Assembly (NCBI GenBank): GCA_030272155.1
Contig: CP126200.1
Location: forward strand, 4,712,001 to 4,776,000
Source of the DNA: Tetradesmus obliquus
Taxonomy: Eukaryota > Chlorophyta > Chlorophyceae > Sphaeropleales > Scenedesmaceae
Reading direction: 5' to 3'
DNA: 64,000 bases
Below are positions 1-12,203 of the stretch, one piece after another (the first letter of the stretch is position 1; each line of letters opens with the position of its first letter). The translations under genes and the position numbers were made by a program. The notes below the pieces were generated by a model. It worked only from the letters and a program-made list of their open reading frames with translations. It was not told the origin of the DNA and searched no databases.

Positions 1-216
1 TGCCAGGTGTCACAACCACATTCTGCTTGCACGTAGTTGCGGCGTTCATACAGCCCGGCACCCAACACGAACTGGAAACCCTTGAAGCTGGCTTACGACG
101 GGCTAATGACGCAATAGTGACTTAAACCACATCCTGAACAGCTTTATCTACATATAACCTGGGGCTTGCACGCCGAGAGCTGTGCCGAGCAGTAGGCTTG
201 GACCGCCTGCTGCTGG

Positions 217-1242
217 ATGAGCAGCGATAAAGAAGCACAGGCAGAAGAACGCGAGTCCCTGCACGCAATCTACGACGCAGACTGCGAGTACGATGCAGAT
301 GCCTGCAGCTACAAGGTGAGCTGGCTGTGTGCAGCGCTGCTACCGCTGCTACCACTGCTGCTGCTGCTGCCGCTGCTGCTGGCAAGATAACCAGCCCTGC
401 AGCTCCGACACTCCCCTATAGCAGTGCAGGCAGCACTCCCTGCGCCACAGCCTCATGCTTTTTCCTATTGGCCGAAATTCACACCAGACCCGTGCTCCCT
501 GCAGCTGTACCTGCCCAGCAACAGTGCTGCATCAGTGGCAGTAGGCATCCTCTATGAAGCTCACACCAACCCCTGCAACCAATAACTGCAATGCCTGCAG
601 CTGTACCTGCCCAGCAAGAGTGCCGCTCCAGTGGCAGTAGTAATCTTCTGAACAGCTCACATCAGCCCCCCTTGCAACCACGCATTGCATCCCCTACAGG
701 TGTACCTGCCCAGCAAGAGTGCCACTCCAGTGGCAGTGCTCATACTCTTATAATCTCACACCAAACCCCTGTAACCGCTTATTGCAAACTCTGCAGGTGT
801 ACCTGCCCAGTAAGAATGCCTCTCCACTTGCAGTGCTGCGGGCACTGCTGCCAGCAGCCTACCCCTCAGCAGTGGGGCCTGTGCTGGAGCTGGATGCGCC
901 ACACCTGCCGCAGCAGCAGCTGGTGGCAGCGGTGGCAGAAATGGAGGCCATGTTCTGCCCTGGTGAGTGATAGAGGTGGCAGCAGCTGCAGCAGCAGTGC
1001 CGGAAAGCATGCAATGGTCTGCTTTACATAGCCAGTGAGGCATGGGTGATCGGCAGCAGCTTGAGGCAGCAGCGTGGTAGGCAGGCGTCCACATTTTGAA
1101 TAGTCAGTGAGCCGTGGGGCCTGTGCTTGAGCTTGATGCACCACACCTGCCGCAACAGCAGCTGGGGGCAGCGGTGGCAGAGATGGAGTCCATGTTCTGC
1201 CCTGGTGAGCGGCTACAGCAGCAGCAGTGGTAGCAGCAGTGG

Positions 1243-1275
<33 letters not shown>

Positions 1276-1591
1276 TGGCAGCTGGGGGAAGCGGTGGCAG
1301 AGATGGAGGCGATGTTCTGCCCTGGTGAGTGATAGAGGTGGTGGCAGCAGCAGCAGCAGCAGCGGCGGCGGCGATTGCAGATTGACGCAGCAGCATCGCA
1401 CAAGAGAGGCTGTGTGCTGTGTGCTGTGTCCAGTCAGCTGTTGTTCAGCGAGATTTCGAAGCAATGTCAGCAGTAGCAGTGGCCGCCACCTCTGTTTCCT
1501 TGTGCCACTTAGGCTGGCGGCTGCGTGCTGTGCTTGACTTACATATGGTACTGCAGACACACGAGTATGTTGCAGCTCAGGTGCTTGTATG

Positions 1592-1624
<33 letters not shown>

Positions 1625-2963
1625 AGGTGACGTCTGTCTCTTCACACAGGTTGAGTGGCTACGGGAGCAGCTGCAGCAGTGGCAGGAGGAGGAGCAGCAG
1701 CAGCAGCTGGCAGCAGCACTGCAAGCCAGCCTAGCCCTGGCTGGCAGCAGCGGCGGCAGCAGCAGCAGCAGCGAGCCAGGAAGCAGCAGCCATACAGATG
1801 ATGAGCTGGACGATGCGCTGCATCATCTGCCAGAGTCATCTGAGAGGGTGAGTTTAAAATGTGTTACAAACATGTTAGAAATCACTCAAACGCAGCCGAT
1901 GTACGTATGTAATGATCGAGCAGGCAGCAACATGCCGCAAGCGCTGGCGTGCCATTGAGCGTGCGGGAATGTCGCCTTTAACAGGCATGCCGCCATGGCA
2001 TGTGGATTGCTGAGTTGGCAGCTCGTCATGCCGTGCTGAGCAACTGTCCACTTTCCACACAGACTATCCATTGTACCGACTGTGTGCATTGGTTTTGCGA
2101 CACTTTGTGCTTGCAGCAGCAAGGCAGGGAGCTGCCTGGTGACGGCTCTGGCGTCGATGCTGCAGCCATGCTGCACACTGCCTCCATCATAGTTGAAGTC
2201 AAAGCTGCATCACACTGACTGTGCGTGATGTTGCCTTGATGCGTTGATGCTTGCAGCAACAAGGCAGGCAGTTGCCTGGTCAGGGCTCTGGCGCTGACGC
2301 TGCCGTCACGCTGCACAACTGCCTCCATCATACTTTCCTCCTTGTCCTGAGCTGTGCCTGATGCCGCCGTCACGTGTTACTTCTGCAGCAGCAAGGCAGG
2401 GAGCTGCCTGGTGACGGCTCTGGCGTCGATGCTGCAGTCCTGCTGCAGATGCGAGGCCTCATCATATCAGGGGAGCCCTACACGGAGCGCAAGTCCACAT
2501 TTCAGGTTGGTGACAATTTCACGTCAGGATGGGCTGCAAATGTTGCACATAGTAAGCTGAGTAGACCAGTCTGCATTGAAACAGCACAGATTGCGTGCGT
2601 TGTGCGGTTGCTTACTCAGTTTGATGTTGCTGTTAGTGTGCGCATGCTACCAACAACGTGTGCGCGATATGCATTTTGATGCTGCCTTCAAACCACCTTG
2701 CTGTGCTGATTTGTGCACGCTAACCTCGTTTCATCTCACATCTGATGACTGCAGGCCCACGTGGCCCCGATCACGCAGCTTGAGCAGGTCAAGGCAGTAG
2801 TGGCGGTGCTGCTGGAAAGTAACAAGATCCGTAACGCCACACATAACATCATGGCCTACCGCATTGCAGCACCCGGCAAGCCGGGCGTGTTTTATCAGGA
2901 CTTTGACGATGATGGAGAGGCAGCAGCCGGCGGCAGGCTGCTGCATCTGCTGCAGGTGGGTGC

Positions 2964-2996
<33 letters not shown>

Positions 2997-3502
2997 GAGC
3001 TTGTGCAACAGCGCTGTTATGCACGCTGCTGATTAGGACCTGCTAACTCCCAGCAGCTGCCGGCATATGCTTCCCAGGATCTGCCAGCCTAGGCTTTGAG
3101 TACTGAGTACGTGTATCATGTACACACAGGTTGTGCTTGGATGTGTATGCAGTGGGGTGGCTGGAGGGCTACTGTTGTCCCATCCTTCATGAACATGTGA
3201 TGAAGTCACAGCATCCAGCAGCTAGCATCATACACCAATGCATTGCTGTTATTGCTCCTCCTGCTCACTACTTGCGCACTCCACTGCTGCTGTTGTTGCT
3301 GATGCTGCAGGTTGCTGACGTGCAGAACGCTGTGGTGGTTGTGTCCCGCTGGTTTGGCGGCATCCTGTTGGGCCCTGCCCGCTTTGGGCTGATCAACAAC
3401 ACTGCACGGCAGCTGCTGGAGCAGACAGGCTTCATACAGCACGGCGGGGGCAGCAGCGGCCAGCAGGGCGGCTCGAAGAAAGGGCACAAGAAGAAGCATT
3501 GA
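217..3502 (+). CDS. IMPACT-family protein (RWD + UPF0029 domains), six exons
   Basis: Exons: 217-315, 797-962, 1627-1847, 2389-2505, 2755-2955, 3311-3502. They total 996 nt (331 aa) and all phases close. The N-terminus (MSSDKEAQAEERESLHAIYD) is a typical RWD start, and exons 2-3 complete the RWD fold (VAEMEAMFCPGD then VCLFTQVEWLRE). An acidic, Ser-rich linker ends exon 3. Exons 4-6 are the IMPACT/UPF0029 domain: YTERKSTFQ, a VEQVK-like LEQVKAVVAVL helix, NATHNIMAYRI, DFDDDGEAAAGGRLLHLLQ, and VVVVSRWFGGILLGPARF. The C-terminus is Lys-rich. Length fits animal IMPACT and yeast YIH1. Known family role: RWD binds GCN1 and so restrains GCN2 activation and eIF2alpha phosphorylation; I infer the same here. 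Start chosen because the ATG at 217 opens the RWD motif directly. Introns contain partial copies of exons 2 and 4. Confidence 0.9.
499..1350 (+). repeat. Partial copies of IMPACT exon 2 on both sides of the exon
   Basis: Copies of the exon 2 5' edge (acceptor plus about 40 nt, reading YLPS followed by N/K) start near 499, 595 and 693; the functional copy starts at 791/797, so the period is 96-98 bp. Copies of the exon 2 3' edge, with the GTGAG donor, lie at about 1109-1228 and 1276-1350; they re-encode AVAEMESMFCPG and AVAEMEAMFCPG. Only 797-962 has both edges. Confidence 0.85.
1594..1626 (+). repeat. (CTG)10 tract running into the IMPACT exon 3 acceptor
   Basis: Ten CTG units end in CAG, which serves as the 3' splice site of exon 3 (1627). 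The tract takes the place of a polypyrimidine tract. Confidence 0.85.
2111..2388 (+). repeat. Two upstream copies of the IMPACT exon 4 5' edge
   Basis: A unit starting TTGCAGCAGCAAGGCAGG and running about 55 nt occurs at 2111 and 2251. The functional acceptor copy follows at about 2381-2440. Spacing is 130-140 bp. The two upstream copies keep the AG acceptor but do not continue into the YTERKSTFQ coding part. Confidence 0.8.
2966..2995 (+). repeat. (CTG)10 microsatellite just after the IMPACT exon 5 donor
   Basis: Pure CTG run inside intron 5, beginning about 10 nt after the donor at 2956. Confidence 0.85.
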
Positions 3503-4748
3503 CTGTCGTGGGGTGTGGATATACCTGTGGCTGCTGCAGCAGAAGCAGGGCTGCCGCAATTAATTGCAGCTGCATCTGCACAAGCAGGTGCTCATTACCA
3601 GGCAGCAGCAACAGCAGCAGCAGCAGCAATAGCTAGCCCGCCGGCAGCGCCTGTGCTGGCTGGCAGGCTGGTAACACAGTGCACAGTGCAGGCTGGTCTG
3701 CGTAGGTCCTGGCCGCAGCAGCTGTCACCCAAGCAAGCTGCACTTTCTCTGTGATACTGCATTTTTGCACTACGATTCCCAGGGTGGTTTGATGTCACCG
3801 GTGTATGATGCAGAGAATTTCTATTACTGATACATGGAGTGCTGCAGATGCTGGAGATTTGACAATGCGAGAGCAAGGCAGCTGCAGGTTATGGGGCCCG
3901 TATGTATGTTTGTAGGTGATGTACTACATTCGTCCTAGTTAGGCGTCATCGCTAGCAGGGCGTTGCCACTGCTGACGTCAGCAACGTACGTATTGCCGCA
4001 CTATCATCACATGCTGGCAGTCTCTCGCGCCGAGCATGCGCTCTACAGTGAAAAAGGTACTTCAAAGGTTCAGACCTCGCGCCAACCTTGCAAGCTCACA
4101 GACGCTGCTCATCTAGCGTGCTGCTGTTGCTACTGTGCTTTGCAAAGCAATATATTTGTCCAGCAACATACCACGCGTGGCCCCGCCATACAGCCAGATC
4201 GATCTAAATAGAAGCTTACAGAAGCATGCCAAGGCTTGTGCAAATCATCCCTGAAGCCTTCACGCTGGTGAAACCCTGGCTGCGCAAGACGTCTAGCAAC
4301 CGCCATGCCACGTGCATAGAGTTGACATTGCGCAATGCTTGCGTGCAACGCCCATTGGCTGCTGGCCAGTGGCGGCCAGGGCTTTCCAAGCCATTGTATC
4401 AACGCTGGCACTCTGTCCTGCACATGCTATGTGCAGCAGCGGACTGCAACTGACTCTGCAACTTTAAGTGAGACAACGAAGCACAACTCCACCCGCAAGC
4501 TCCTCGACAGCACATGCCAGGGCTCTTGAACAGTCAACCACACAGTACAAGGACTCAGCACTGTCAGCCCTGGATATGGAACGATCGCAAAATGCTGTTC
4601 CAGACAGGCTGGTGGAGCCACCCTCAGCTGCCTTCCGCAGCCACTGCAGCCGCACACCGACGCCTTGCTCGCTGACCGACCCCTGCAGCTGCACATCATG
4701 TGCCTGGCGGCTGCTGCCGTAGTAGCAGCACGTTGGCTGCGAGCTGCC
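3503..4748. other. Convergent intergenic region, no gene seen
   Basis: This lies between the 3' ends of the IMPACT gene (+) and the helicase gene (-). It should hold both 3' UTRs. The open frames here are short, Cys/Ala/Gln-rich and lack recognisable domains or paired splice sites. Confidence 0.5.
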
Positions 4749-7700
4749 TCACTTCTTGGGCACCCGCCCGGGCTTGCCCTGCAGCCACAAATACGCAGCA
4801 CAGAACTTTGCACATGCCGATGACACAGCACCTGAAGTGACCAATACCACAAGTGCTTCACGATGTGCCACTGGCGCAGTGCGGGTGTGGCAGCAGTGGG
4901 CACTAACATGCAGTGCATCAGGAAGTCCTGCATACTCATACAAACGCACATTGAGCTTGCAACCTTTCAGAGCCTATTCTTGCTGCAGCGCTGCCAGTGC
5001 CCTTTGTGAGCATTGTCACGCACCAGGCTGAATGCATGCGGACCGCATGCACAGTGTGTGCTGCCAGCCACTGGCAGCATTGATGCATGTGAAGCATCAT
5101 AGCACTGACATGGCAGCTGTCAGAGCACAGGGTGGCACCCACCTCTAGCCAAGTCCACCCAATGGCAGTAAGCTGATCCAGCTCCTCAAACCAGGCAGGC
5201 TTTAGCTTCCCGTCGCGCTGCTGCCGGCGCAAGTAGTTGCACCACCTGCCCAAGTCCTGCTCCTCATACCGCTCTCTAGTGCGTGGCAGCCGACCACCTT
5301 CTTGCAGCAGGAACTGCTTCAGCAGCTGCAGCTGTTTATCAAAACCGAGCCGCTTGCCGATTGCCTCCCTGCCCCAGTTACATTTTTCCATTGCTTCCAG
5401 CGCATGCTGCTCCTCCACACTCAGGTTCTGGTGCCTGCGCCTGCTGCGCATTTTTTGCACCACTGGTACAGGTGGCGCTCGTTAGAGCCTGATGCACCCT
5501 TGTGGCTGGGAAACTGACCGCTGTTGTCACTCACATACTGCTGCAGCTGCTGCACCTTGTCAGCAAAGGTTCGCGGCGCACTCTGTGGGCCGGGCTGTCT
5601 AGCAGCAGCGCTGCTGGTTGCCTACAGGCAGTTGCAGACAGCACATACCATGCATGGCCAGCACACACATAGTCATGCCCAGCTGGGCTAGCCCAGCTGC
5701 AGATCTTGTACCTCTAGATGCGGGCACAATACACGAACATGCAAATGAACACCTACAACCTATGGAGAAGCGTGTAAGCTGCTGCTCAACTTCACACAGG
5801 CACAAAGGCAACAGACAGCAGTGCAACCATGTACCAGTGGCTGGCTCACGGCATGGTGTCACCAGGGGGGCAGAATGATCATTATGCTCTGGCTGAAGTC
5901 AGGATATTGCAGGGCAACCAGGGTTTTTTGGGGTCACACAATCAAGCCAGTACTAGGCTGCCTCGTGCTCATTGCACAGCAGATCCTCACATGGCGCAGG
6001 CCAGGCGTGCCCAGCAGCAGCGCCTCCAGGAAGGCGCTGCCCTCCGCAGCCCCTGCTTCATCAGCCTGTGCGTCAGCAAGCCGGAAGATCTGCTCAAAGC
6101 CTGGGGCCAGAGAGAAGTCAAACTGAAAGCGGCGCAGCAGGCCTGCTGCAATGCTGCTGCGCGGCGCGCTGCTGCCTGTGTTGTGTGAGCTGCGGCTGCC
6201 AACTGCAGCCTGTTTGGTTCTGCGCCTGCTGCGCTGCTGCTGTGCAGGTGGGTCTGGCAGCTGCTCATCCGCAGCTGCCGGCTCCTCAGCGGTCTGCGGC
6301 TGCTCACGCTGCTCTGCTGGTTGCGGATGCTGCTGTTGCTCTGCTGGCTGCCGGTTCCTGCTGTGCTTGAGAGCTCGGCTGCCACACTGCAGGAACTCGC
6401 CGTACTCCTCCTTCAGAGCCAGCAGGAAGTTGGCGACTGCCTCAAAGCTGCCACCTGCGGCCCTGAGGTCATCACGCAGCAGTGTGTCCCGCTCCGCGTC
6501 TGTGGCGCACGCCCTGTACTTGGCCATGTTGATGTGCACCATCAGCACCACTGTGCCGGTGGCATCTGGGCCGTCGTGAGGGTTGCGCCGGGTGGCACGG
6601 CCCACCGCCTGAGTATTAGTGAAAGAAGTGATGGCAGCAGAGCAGCAGCAGCACACACACATTCAGCATGAAGGTCAGTGAATATGTCAGCCGAAAAGCT
6701 GCCTTTGCTACTCTGAATCAACAGCCTTGAGTGGAAACGCAGGGTCTACTGTGCATTGCATCTTAAGGCCAGTACAAACATGCATGGTACCCCTCTCAGC
6801 TTTACCGCAGGTGTCACGGACGACTAGCAAATGCAATTCAAACAACAGCCACATCAATTCACGCAGCGCAGCACTGTCAGCTGTGAGTAGAGCGTGCATG
6901 CATGTCACTTTAGATACAACATAGTCTATCTTGTAGATAATCTGAGGTTGCATGCAAGGCTCACAGCAGCCAGTTCACCTGGATGGTTGCAGCGTAGGAT
7001 TCTTTCGGGTCAGCAAAGAAGACCATGTTGGCATTCTTGGTGTCCACGCCCTCGCCAATCGTGCGGCACGAGGCCAGCACAAACACCTCATCATCAGGTG
7101 TTGCATCAAACACTTGCAGCAGGTGCTGCCGGTTGCTGTCTTCAGCTGTCAGCCCCTCCAGCCGTACTCTCTTGTAGCCCGCGCCAAACTCCTGCAGCAG
7201 CTGGGCCAGCAGCTGCTGGTTCTCAGGTGTGGCAAAGGCCCGCACACAACCATCTCCCACCTTGGCACGGCTGTGAAAGGACAGCACACGGTTTGCTCCA
7301 GTGCGGGCAATGCTGCGCGCCAACACTCGCAGCTTAGCGTAGTCAGGTACTGCATCTGCGTTGCTGCTGTTGCCGCTGCCATCGGCATTGCCCTCTTCCT
7401 GCTCTTGCTCATCGTCCATGTCTGCTGAGAGGCTGCCCCAATCATCGTCGCTGCAGGCTGTGTCCATGTCACTGCCGTCGTCGCTGGCTGCATCCATATC
7501 TGGCATGTCATCATCAGTAGCAGCATCATAATGGCTGACGTCAGCGAGGCTCAACGGCCCTGCAGCAGCTGCAGAGTCGGCAGCGCTGCCATCCTCGTTG
7601 GCGGAACCTGCATCAGTGCTGCTGTTGTTGCTGTGTGCTGATGCACTTGCGGCAGCAGATGCTGACAGAGCTTGCCTGCGCCGCTTGACATGCTGCATGC

Positions 7701-9507
7701 TGCTTGGCGCTGCTGCTGCTGCTGCTGCTGCTGCTAGAGCAGCACTGCTGCGCTTGGGTGATGGCCTGCCTGCTGCCAGCGCTGTTGATCTGAACCTGTC
7801 ACCAGCACTGCTGCCACCAGCAGCAGCAGCAGCAGCAGCAGCAGTGGCAGCAGACGCATTGCTGGCTGGTGAAGCAGCATCAGCCTCAACTGTGGCTGCT
7901 GCCGCAAAGCTGGCAGCTAGAACCTCTCTGCTGCGGCGGCTGCTGTTGCTGCGGCGCCAGCTGCTTGCGGCTGCCTGGTCCCCTGCAGCTGCTGCCTGAG
8001 CCTCATCCCCTGCAATGTCGCCCCCGTCACTGCCAGCAGCACAGCAGGGCAAGAAGCAACAAGGCACAAGCATCATATCAGAGTCACAACAGAGCTGGAG
8101 ACACACACCTGTAGTTGGCAGCACTGTGCTGCTGCTGCGCACGGCTTTGACCTTGCAAGAACATGCAGAAAGGCATACTCTGGCAAGTACGTCATCCAAG
8201 AACTGCACGGCTCCACATTAGTCCATCAGAAGAGCTACAGCTGGATTCCAGCATTGACGCGCTGCCCATTCTCATGACGCACTGTCACCTGTCAGTGAAC
8301 ATGACCAGCACCTTGAAGTCCTTGCAGGCACCGTCCTGCACAGCCTGGTACAGCGAGTAGCGGAACAGGATGGGGCCGCAGTCGCCTGGCGTGCCATCTT
8401 TGTGCGGCAGCATGCGGATGCCGTTGGCGTTGCGCGGGGTGGCTGTGAAGTAGAGGCACTTGCGCGCGTGCTGCTTGAACTCTGCAGCAAACACCAGCTT
8501 GGACACCTGTGGCAAGCATGATCACAAGGTGTGCAGGCCAGGGTGAAAATGGCTGGTATACCATTGATGGCAGTTGTTTGTTTGAAGCGTTCATAAAGCG
8601 CTTAGCCAGAAAGCACTGCTTGCATGCTTTGGTGGCGTCAAAATATGCAACTTCTCTATCATCACTGCAGTTGAAAGGCCCTAGGCTAGAAGGGCTGTCT
8701 TGCAAGTGCCCAGGGTACGCCTCAAAAAGAGCTTGGATGACACTGAAGGGGATGCCTGGCATGCAGGAAAATCCATGTGAGCGGGTCAACTGCTGGAAGG
8801 GCGGGAAGTGGCCTGCTGCTCACCTGTGCTGCTGTGATGTGGTGTGCCTCATCAAACATGACAAGGTCCAGCTGGGCCTGCTGCTGCACAACAGCAGCGT
8901 GGAAGGTGGGGAAGCTGTGAAACGTCACCAGCAGCAGCTGCGTGGAGGCTGGCGCTGCTGCTGCTGCGGCGGCGGCGGCAGCGGCTGCGGCTGACAAAGA
9001 AGCCGCTGCGGGGTCGTGGCATACCTGCCGCTCCTGCTGCTGCTGCAGGAAGTGGCAGATGCGCTCCTTGCTGGTGGTGTATGCAATGTCTGCATGGTTT
9101 GGGTCATACCTGGGCAGCTCATTCTCGCTGCAGATGCACATCACGTCGCAGCGCTCGGTGACGCCATACTTGAGCACGTAGTCGCGCGCAAATTGTGTGA
9201 TCAGCGCAATGCTGGGCACCACAATTGCGCAGGTGCTGCCCGGGGTGGTTGTTGCGAGATCCAGCACCATGCTGCTTGTGGCAGTGCTGCAGGACTTTGC
9301 AAAATCTCGTTCAACGAGCTCCAGCATGACGCGGCTCTTGCCAGTGCCGCAGAACATCTGCACGATGCCATGATGCTCTGGACCTGCCATGAATGCTTCT
9401 ATGGCTTCCAGCGCGTCCTCCTAAGCAGGGCGCAAGTCTGGCAGGACGGGCAGCTCTCCAGGCTGCATGCTTGCGGCAGTGCCGCTCAACTGGATGACCT
9501 CACGCAT
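4749..9507 (-). CDS. DEAH-type SF2 helicase with two C-terminal HA repeats; reading frame broken twice
   Basis: Exons (5' to 3'): 9507-8824, 8506-8289, 8029-6979, 6608-5991, 5582-5143, 4778-4749. Motifs in order: an LRPxQ-like entry (DLRPA), Walker A MFCGTGKS, DEAH box in VMFDEAHHI, motif III-like YFTATP, a long acidic and Ala/Ser-rich insert, FHSRAK, GEGVDTKNANMVFFADP, and motif VI (QAVGRATRR) formed exactly across the 6979/6608 junction. Exon 5 encodes two helicase-associated (HA) repeats ending W(C)NYLRRQQRDGKL and IGWTWLE. The last exon encodes GKPGRVPKK. Proteins of this layout are predicted nucleic-acid-dependent ATPases; substrate unknown. Two lesions: an in-frame TAG at 9421-9423 in the LRPxQ motif, and exon 5 is 440 nt where the phases require 441 (A6 run at 5451-5456). 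Start is either 9507 or, past the TAG, 9390. It may be a pseudogene or a flawed assembly. Confidence 0.8.
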
Positions 9508-11842
9508 CTGCACAACGCCATGGTGCAGGGCGCCACATACACACATGACGCCTGGTCAAGGATGAGCAGTCTGTTGTACGCAGCCCGTCTTGGGCGCTAT
9601 TGCCGGGTCAACGCAGTACTACAGCCAGATCCACCTCAAGTCAGCATGTGCAGTCCGTCTCGGGTAGAGCACAGCATGCCAGCAGCTGCAGCACAGACCC
9701 TGTGCACTAACTCCTGGCAGCAGTGTGGGCATGCTGTCAATGCAGCTGCTAAAAAGCTCTGCATGTACACCGTACATACAACATATGATATTGAACTGGG
9801 AAAGCTCTGCTCTCTACGCACCTGGGGCCAGCTATTGCGCCTGCACTGTGCTGGGTGCGCCAGAGCACGTGGCCGGCAAACAGGTGCAAGTCCTCTACAA
9901 ATAAGAAAACCTGCAAGAATAAAAGCCAATTGACTGGTATTCCAGTGTTCTGCTGCTGCGTTGCTGCTGCGAAGCTCCCTAGGCACATTGTCAAGGACTT
10001 CGCAGTTTACGCATGTATCGGCCACATTGAGTGCTTGAATTACCTCGGTAACAGGTGAAGCAATGAACTATCAGACATCAAGCGACTACGAGGCGCTGGG
10101 AGGGCCGAGCCGGAAGCAGGTGGCGAAACTCTTATCCAGCTGCTGCTGCGTAGGGTAGTGTAAACTTGGCAAGCCTAGAGCAACCACATTTGCACGCCGC
10201 CTAAGTAAATTTGTTCAAATTTTGAGTGCGCAGAAGCTCAGAGCGCGTGTAATACAGAAATACGTCGCAAGCTCAGGCTGGCTGCCTCGCGTGCATTTGC
10301 GGCATGGCCTACTGCCGACAAACTACAGCCTAGATAGAATGTATGATATAGAACTCACTACTCTGTACGCTTTGGTACCTCACACACCTGTTGTCTGTGC
10401 CGACGAGTTTTGCCTGTAGGCACAGTCCGCATTGGTTCTGCTGACAGTTCTGCGTTAACCCGGTTCACAGAGTGACAAATCAAGGAAAAACGTTGTTTTC
10501 TGAGTCCCTGGCTGGTCAGCAACCTGCAGCTGCAGTGCGCGCTTGCCAAGTTTTGAGAAACTCTGGACTGCAGGCCGCTCTCACTTGCTCAGGTACTTCA
10601 CCTAGGCCTCACTGAAACACTGTATTAGTGCCAAAACTGGAAACATGTTGCCGTGTGTCATGATAGCAGCACAACTGCAAGGGCTGTAGGGTGCAGCCAT
10701 TGCTTGAATTACATGCACATGCCACAGGGCCGACAGCACAGTGACTGGGCCACGGCAGTACTGTAACAGCAGTAGTACTGCTGTGCAGCTACAAGGTTCA
10801 TTGGCACCACTTGCAAGTTGCAGCCACCTCCGCCTACAGGTCAGTCCCTGTGCCGCTGCCCTGCCATGCGTGCTGGTCCTGCCAGCGCCGCCAGGCTCTG
10901 CACCTGCAGCCACTCCCTGTAAGCCACTGCGCAGGACAGCAATGTAATATGACAGTTTTAGGCATGGTGAATGCAGAACCGTTCACCTGCAAGCAATGCT
11001 GGTCCAGAAGCCTCCCTGCCCGAAGAACAGCAATGCTTGAATGCACAGTTTTGCATCCACTGCGGTCCGTGAGGACTTGGTGGATGTTTAAATACGTTTC
11101 TATACAGCAAACGCGCCATTTTATGCGGCTCTGACCTCTTGCACAGCTCAAACAACACCAATGCGCCACTGCTGCTTCTTGGCTGCTGCACATCAGCCAG
11201 CAGCCTGGCAGCATGACGCACTCCGCTGTTGCTACTGGCAGCTGCAGCCGCCGCTATTGTGGCGATTGTGCGACATTCACGCTGCCGTGCTGTGAGCGTT
11301 GCTGCTTGTTGTTCAGTCCTGCATGTGTTTCTGCTTTAATCTGCCAAGCTTGGGGCCTTAGGTTGCCAATCATCCAGCTGCTGGCAGATAGCCTATCTGG
11401 CTGCGGAAGCCAGGTACAATTGGAACAGGCGGGCGCTGTGGCCTGCAGCAGCAGCTTCAGCAAGGACGTGAGCTGCAAGTTTCAATGGCAATGCAGCTGC
11501 CTCAGGAAAGCAGAGCCAGCAGCAGGTGCCGCACTGCGGCAGCCCAAGTTGACTCAACCCGGAGTGCTGCAGCTGCCAGGCCCGGCCTGATCCAGTGACA
11601 GGTGCTACAGCCTGGTGTGGCCCCTGAACTGTTGCAATAGCGGTTATCTTGTCATGAAGGTCAGGCACAGCTACTGTTCTGCTGTGCAGGCCAACCAAGA
11701 TCTTCACAACCCTAAGCCGCGCTGCTAGGCTATACAATGCGGCTTGAGCCAGAAGGTGTTCATGTAAAAAAGTATAGCTGTATGAAACATCAACGCGTTA
11801 CAGTCGTGCGGTCGGCGTCACCACCACTCGCGGAGGTCGGGC
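9508..11842. other. Intergenic region, no confident gene
   Basis: The helicase 5' flank followed by about 2 kb up to the first barrel gene. One short frame on the + strand from 10063 begins MNYQTSSDYEALGGPSRKQ and meets a possible GTGGCG donor, but I could not extend it with phase-compatible exons. The rest is TGCA/GCATGC-rich with no recognisable protein. Confidence 0.4.
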
Positions 11843-12114
11843 ATGAACTTCACGAGCACGGTGCCACGCAGCTGTCTGCTGCTTGTGTGTATGATAATTG
11901 TGATGGTTGCAACACCAACGGTGTCCGCACAGGATACGAACCACCGCAAGCCACGTGACCCTCGACTGGGGTCACTCAGCTTGTACAACAAGGACACAAA
12001 GATGTATCAGCCTGTGAGTGCTATAAACAGATGGGAGCTTAGTTTTTTACCAGTTCCGGCGTCAGCATTGGCTGTACTTAGGGTGCAGTGCCAGCTGCGA
12101 CAGCAGCAGCAGCA

Positions 12115-12203
<89 letters not shown>

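Noticed and set aside
3131..3310. Continuation of IMPACT coding upstream of the last exon
   Set aside because: The family motif requires LLHLLQ to be followed by VADVQNAVVVV, which is obtained by splicing 2955 to 3311. The intervening frame is intronic.
9016..9933. Long + strand frame of 305 codons antisense to the helicase 5' region
   Set aside because: The minus strand here carries unmistakable helicase motifs (Walker A, DEAH). The antisense frame is Cys/His/Ala-rich and has no domain.
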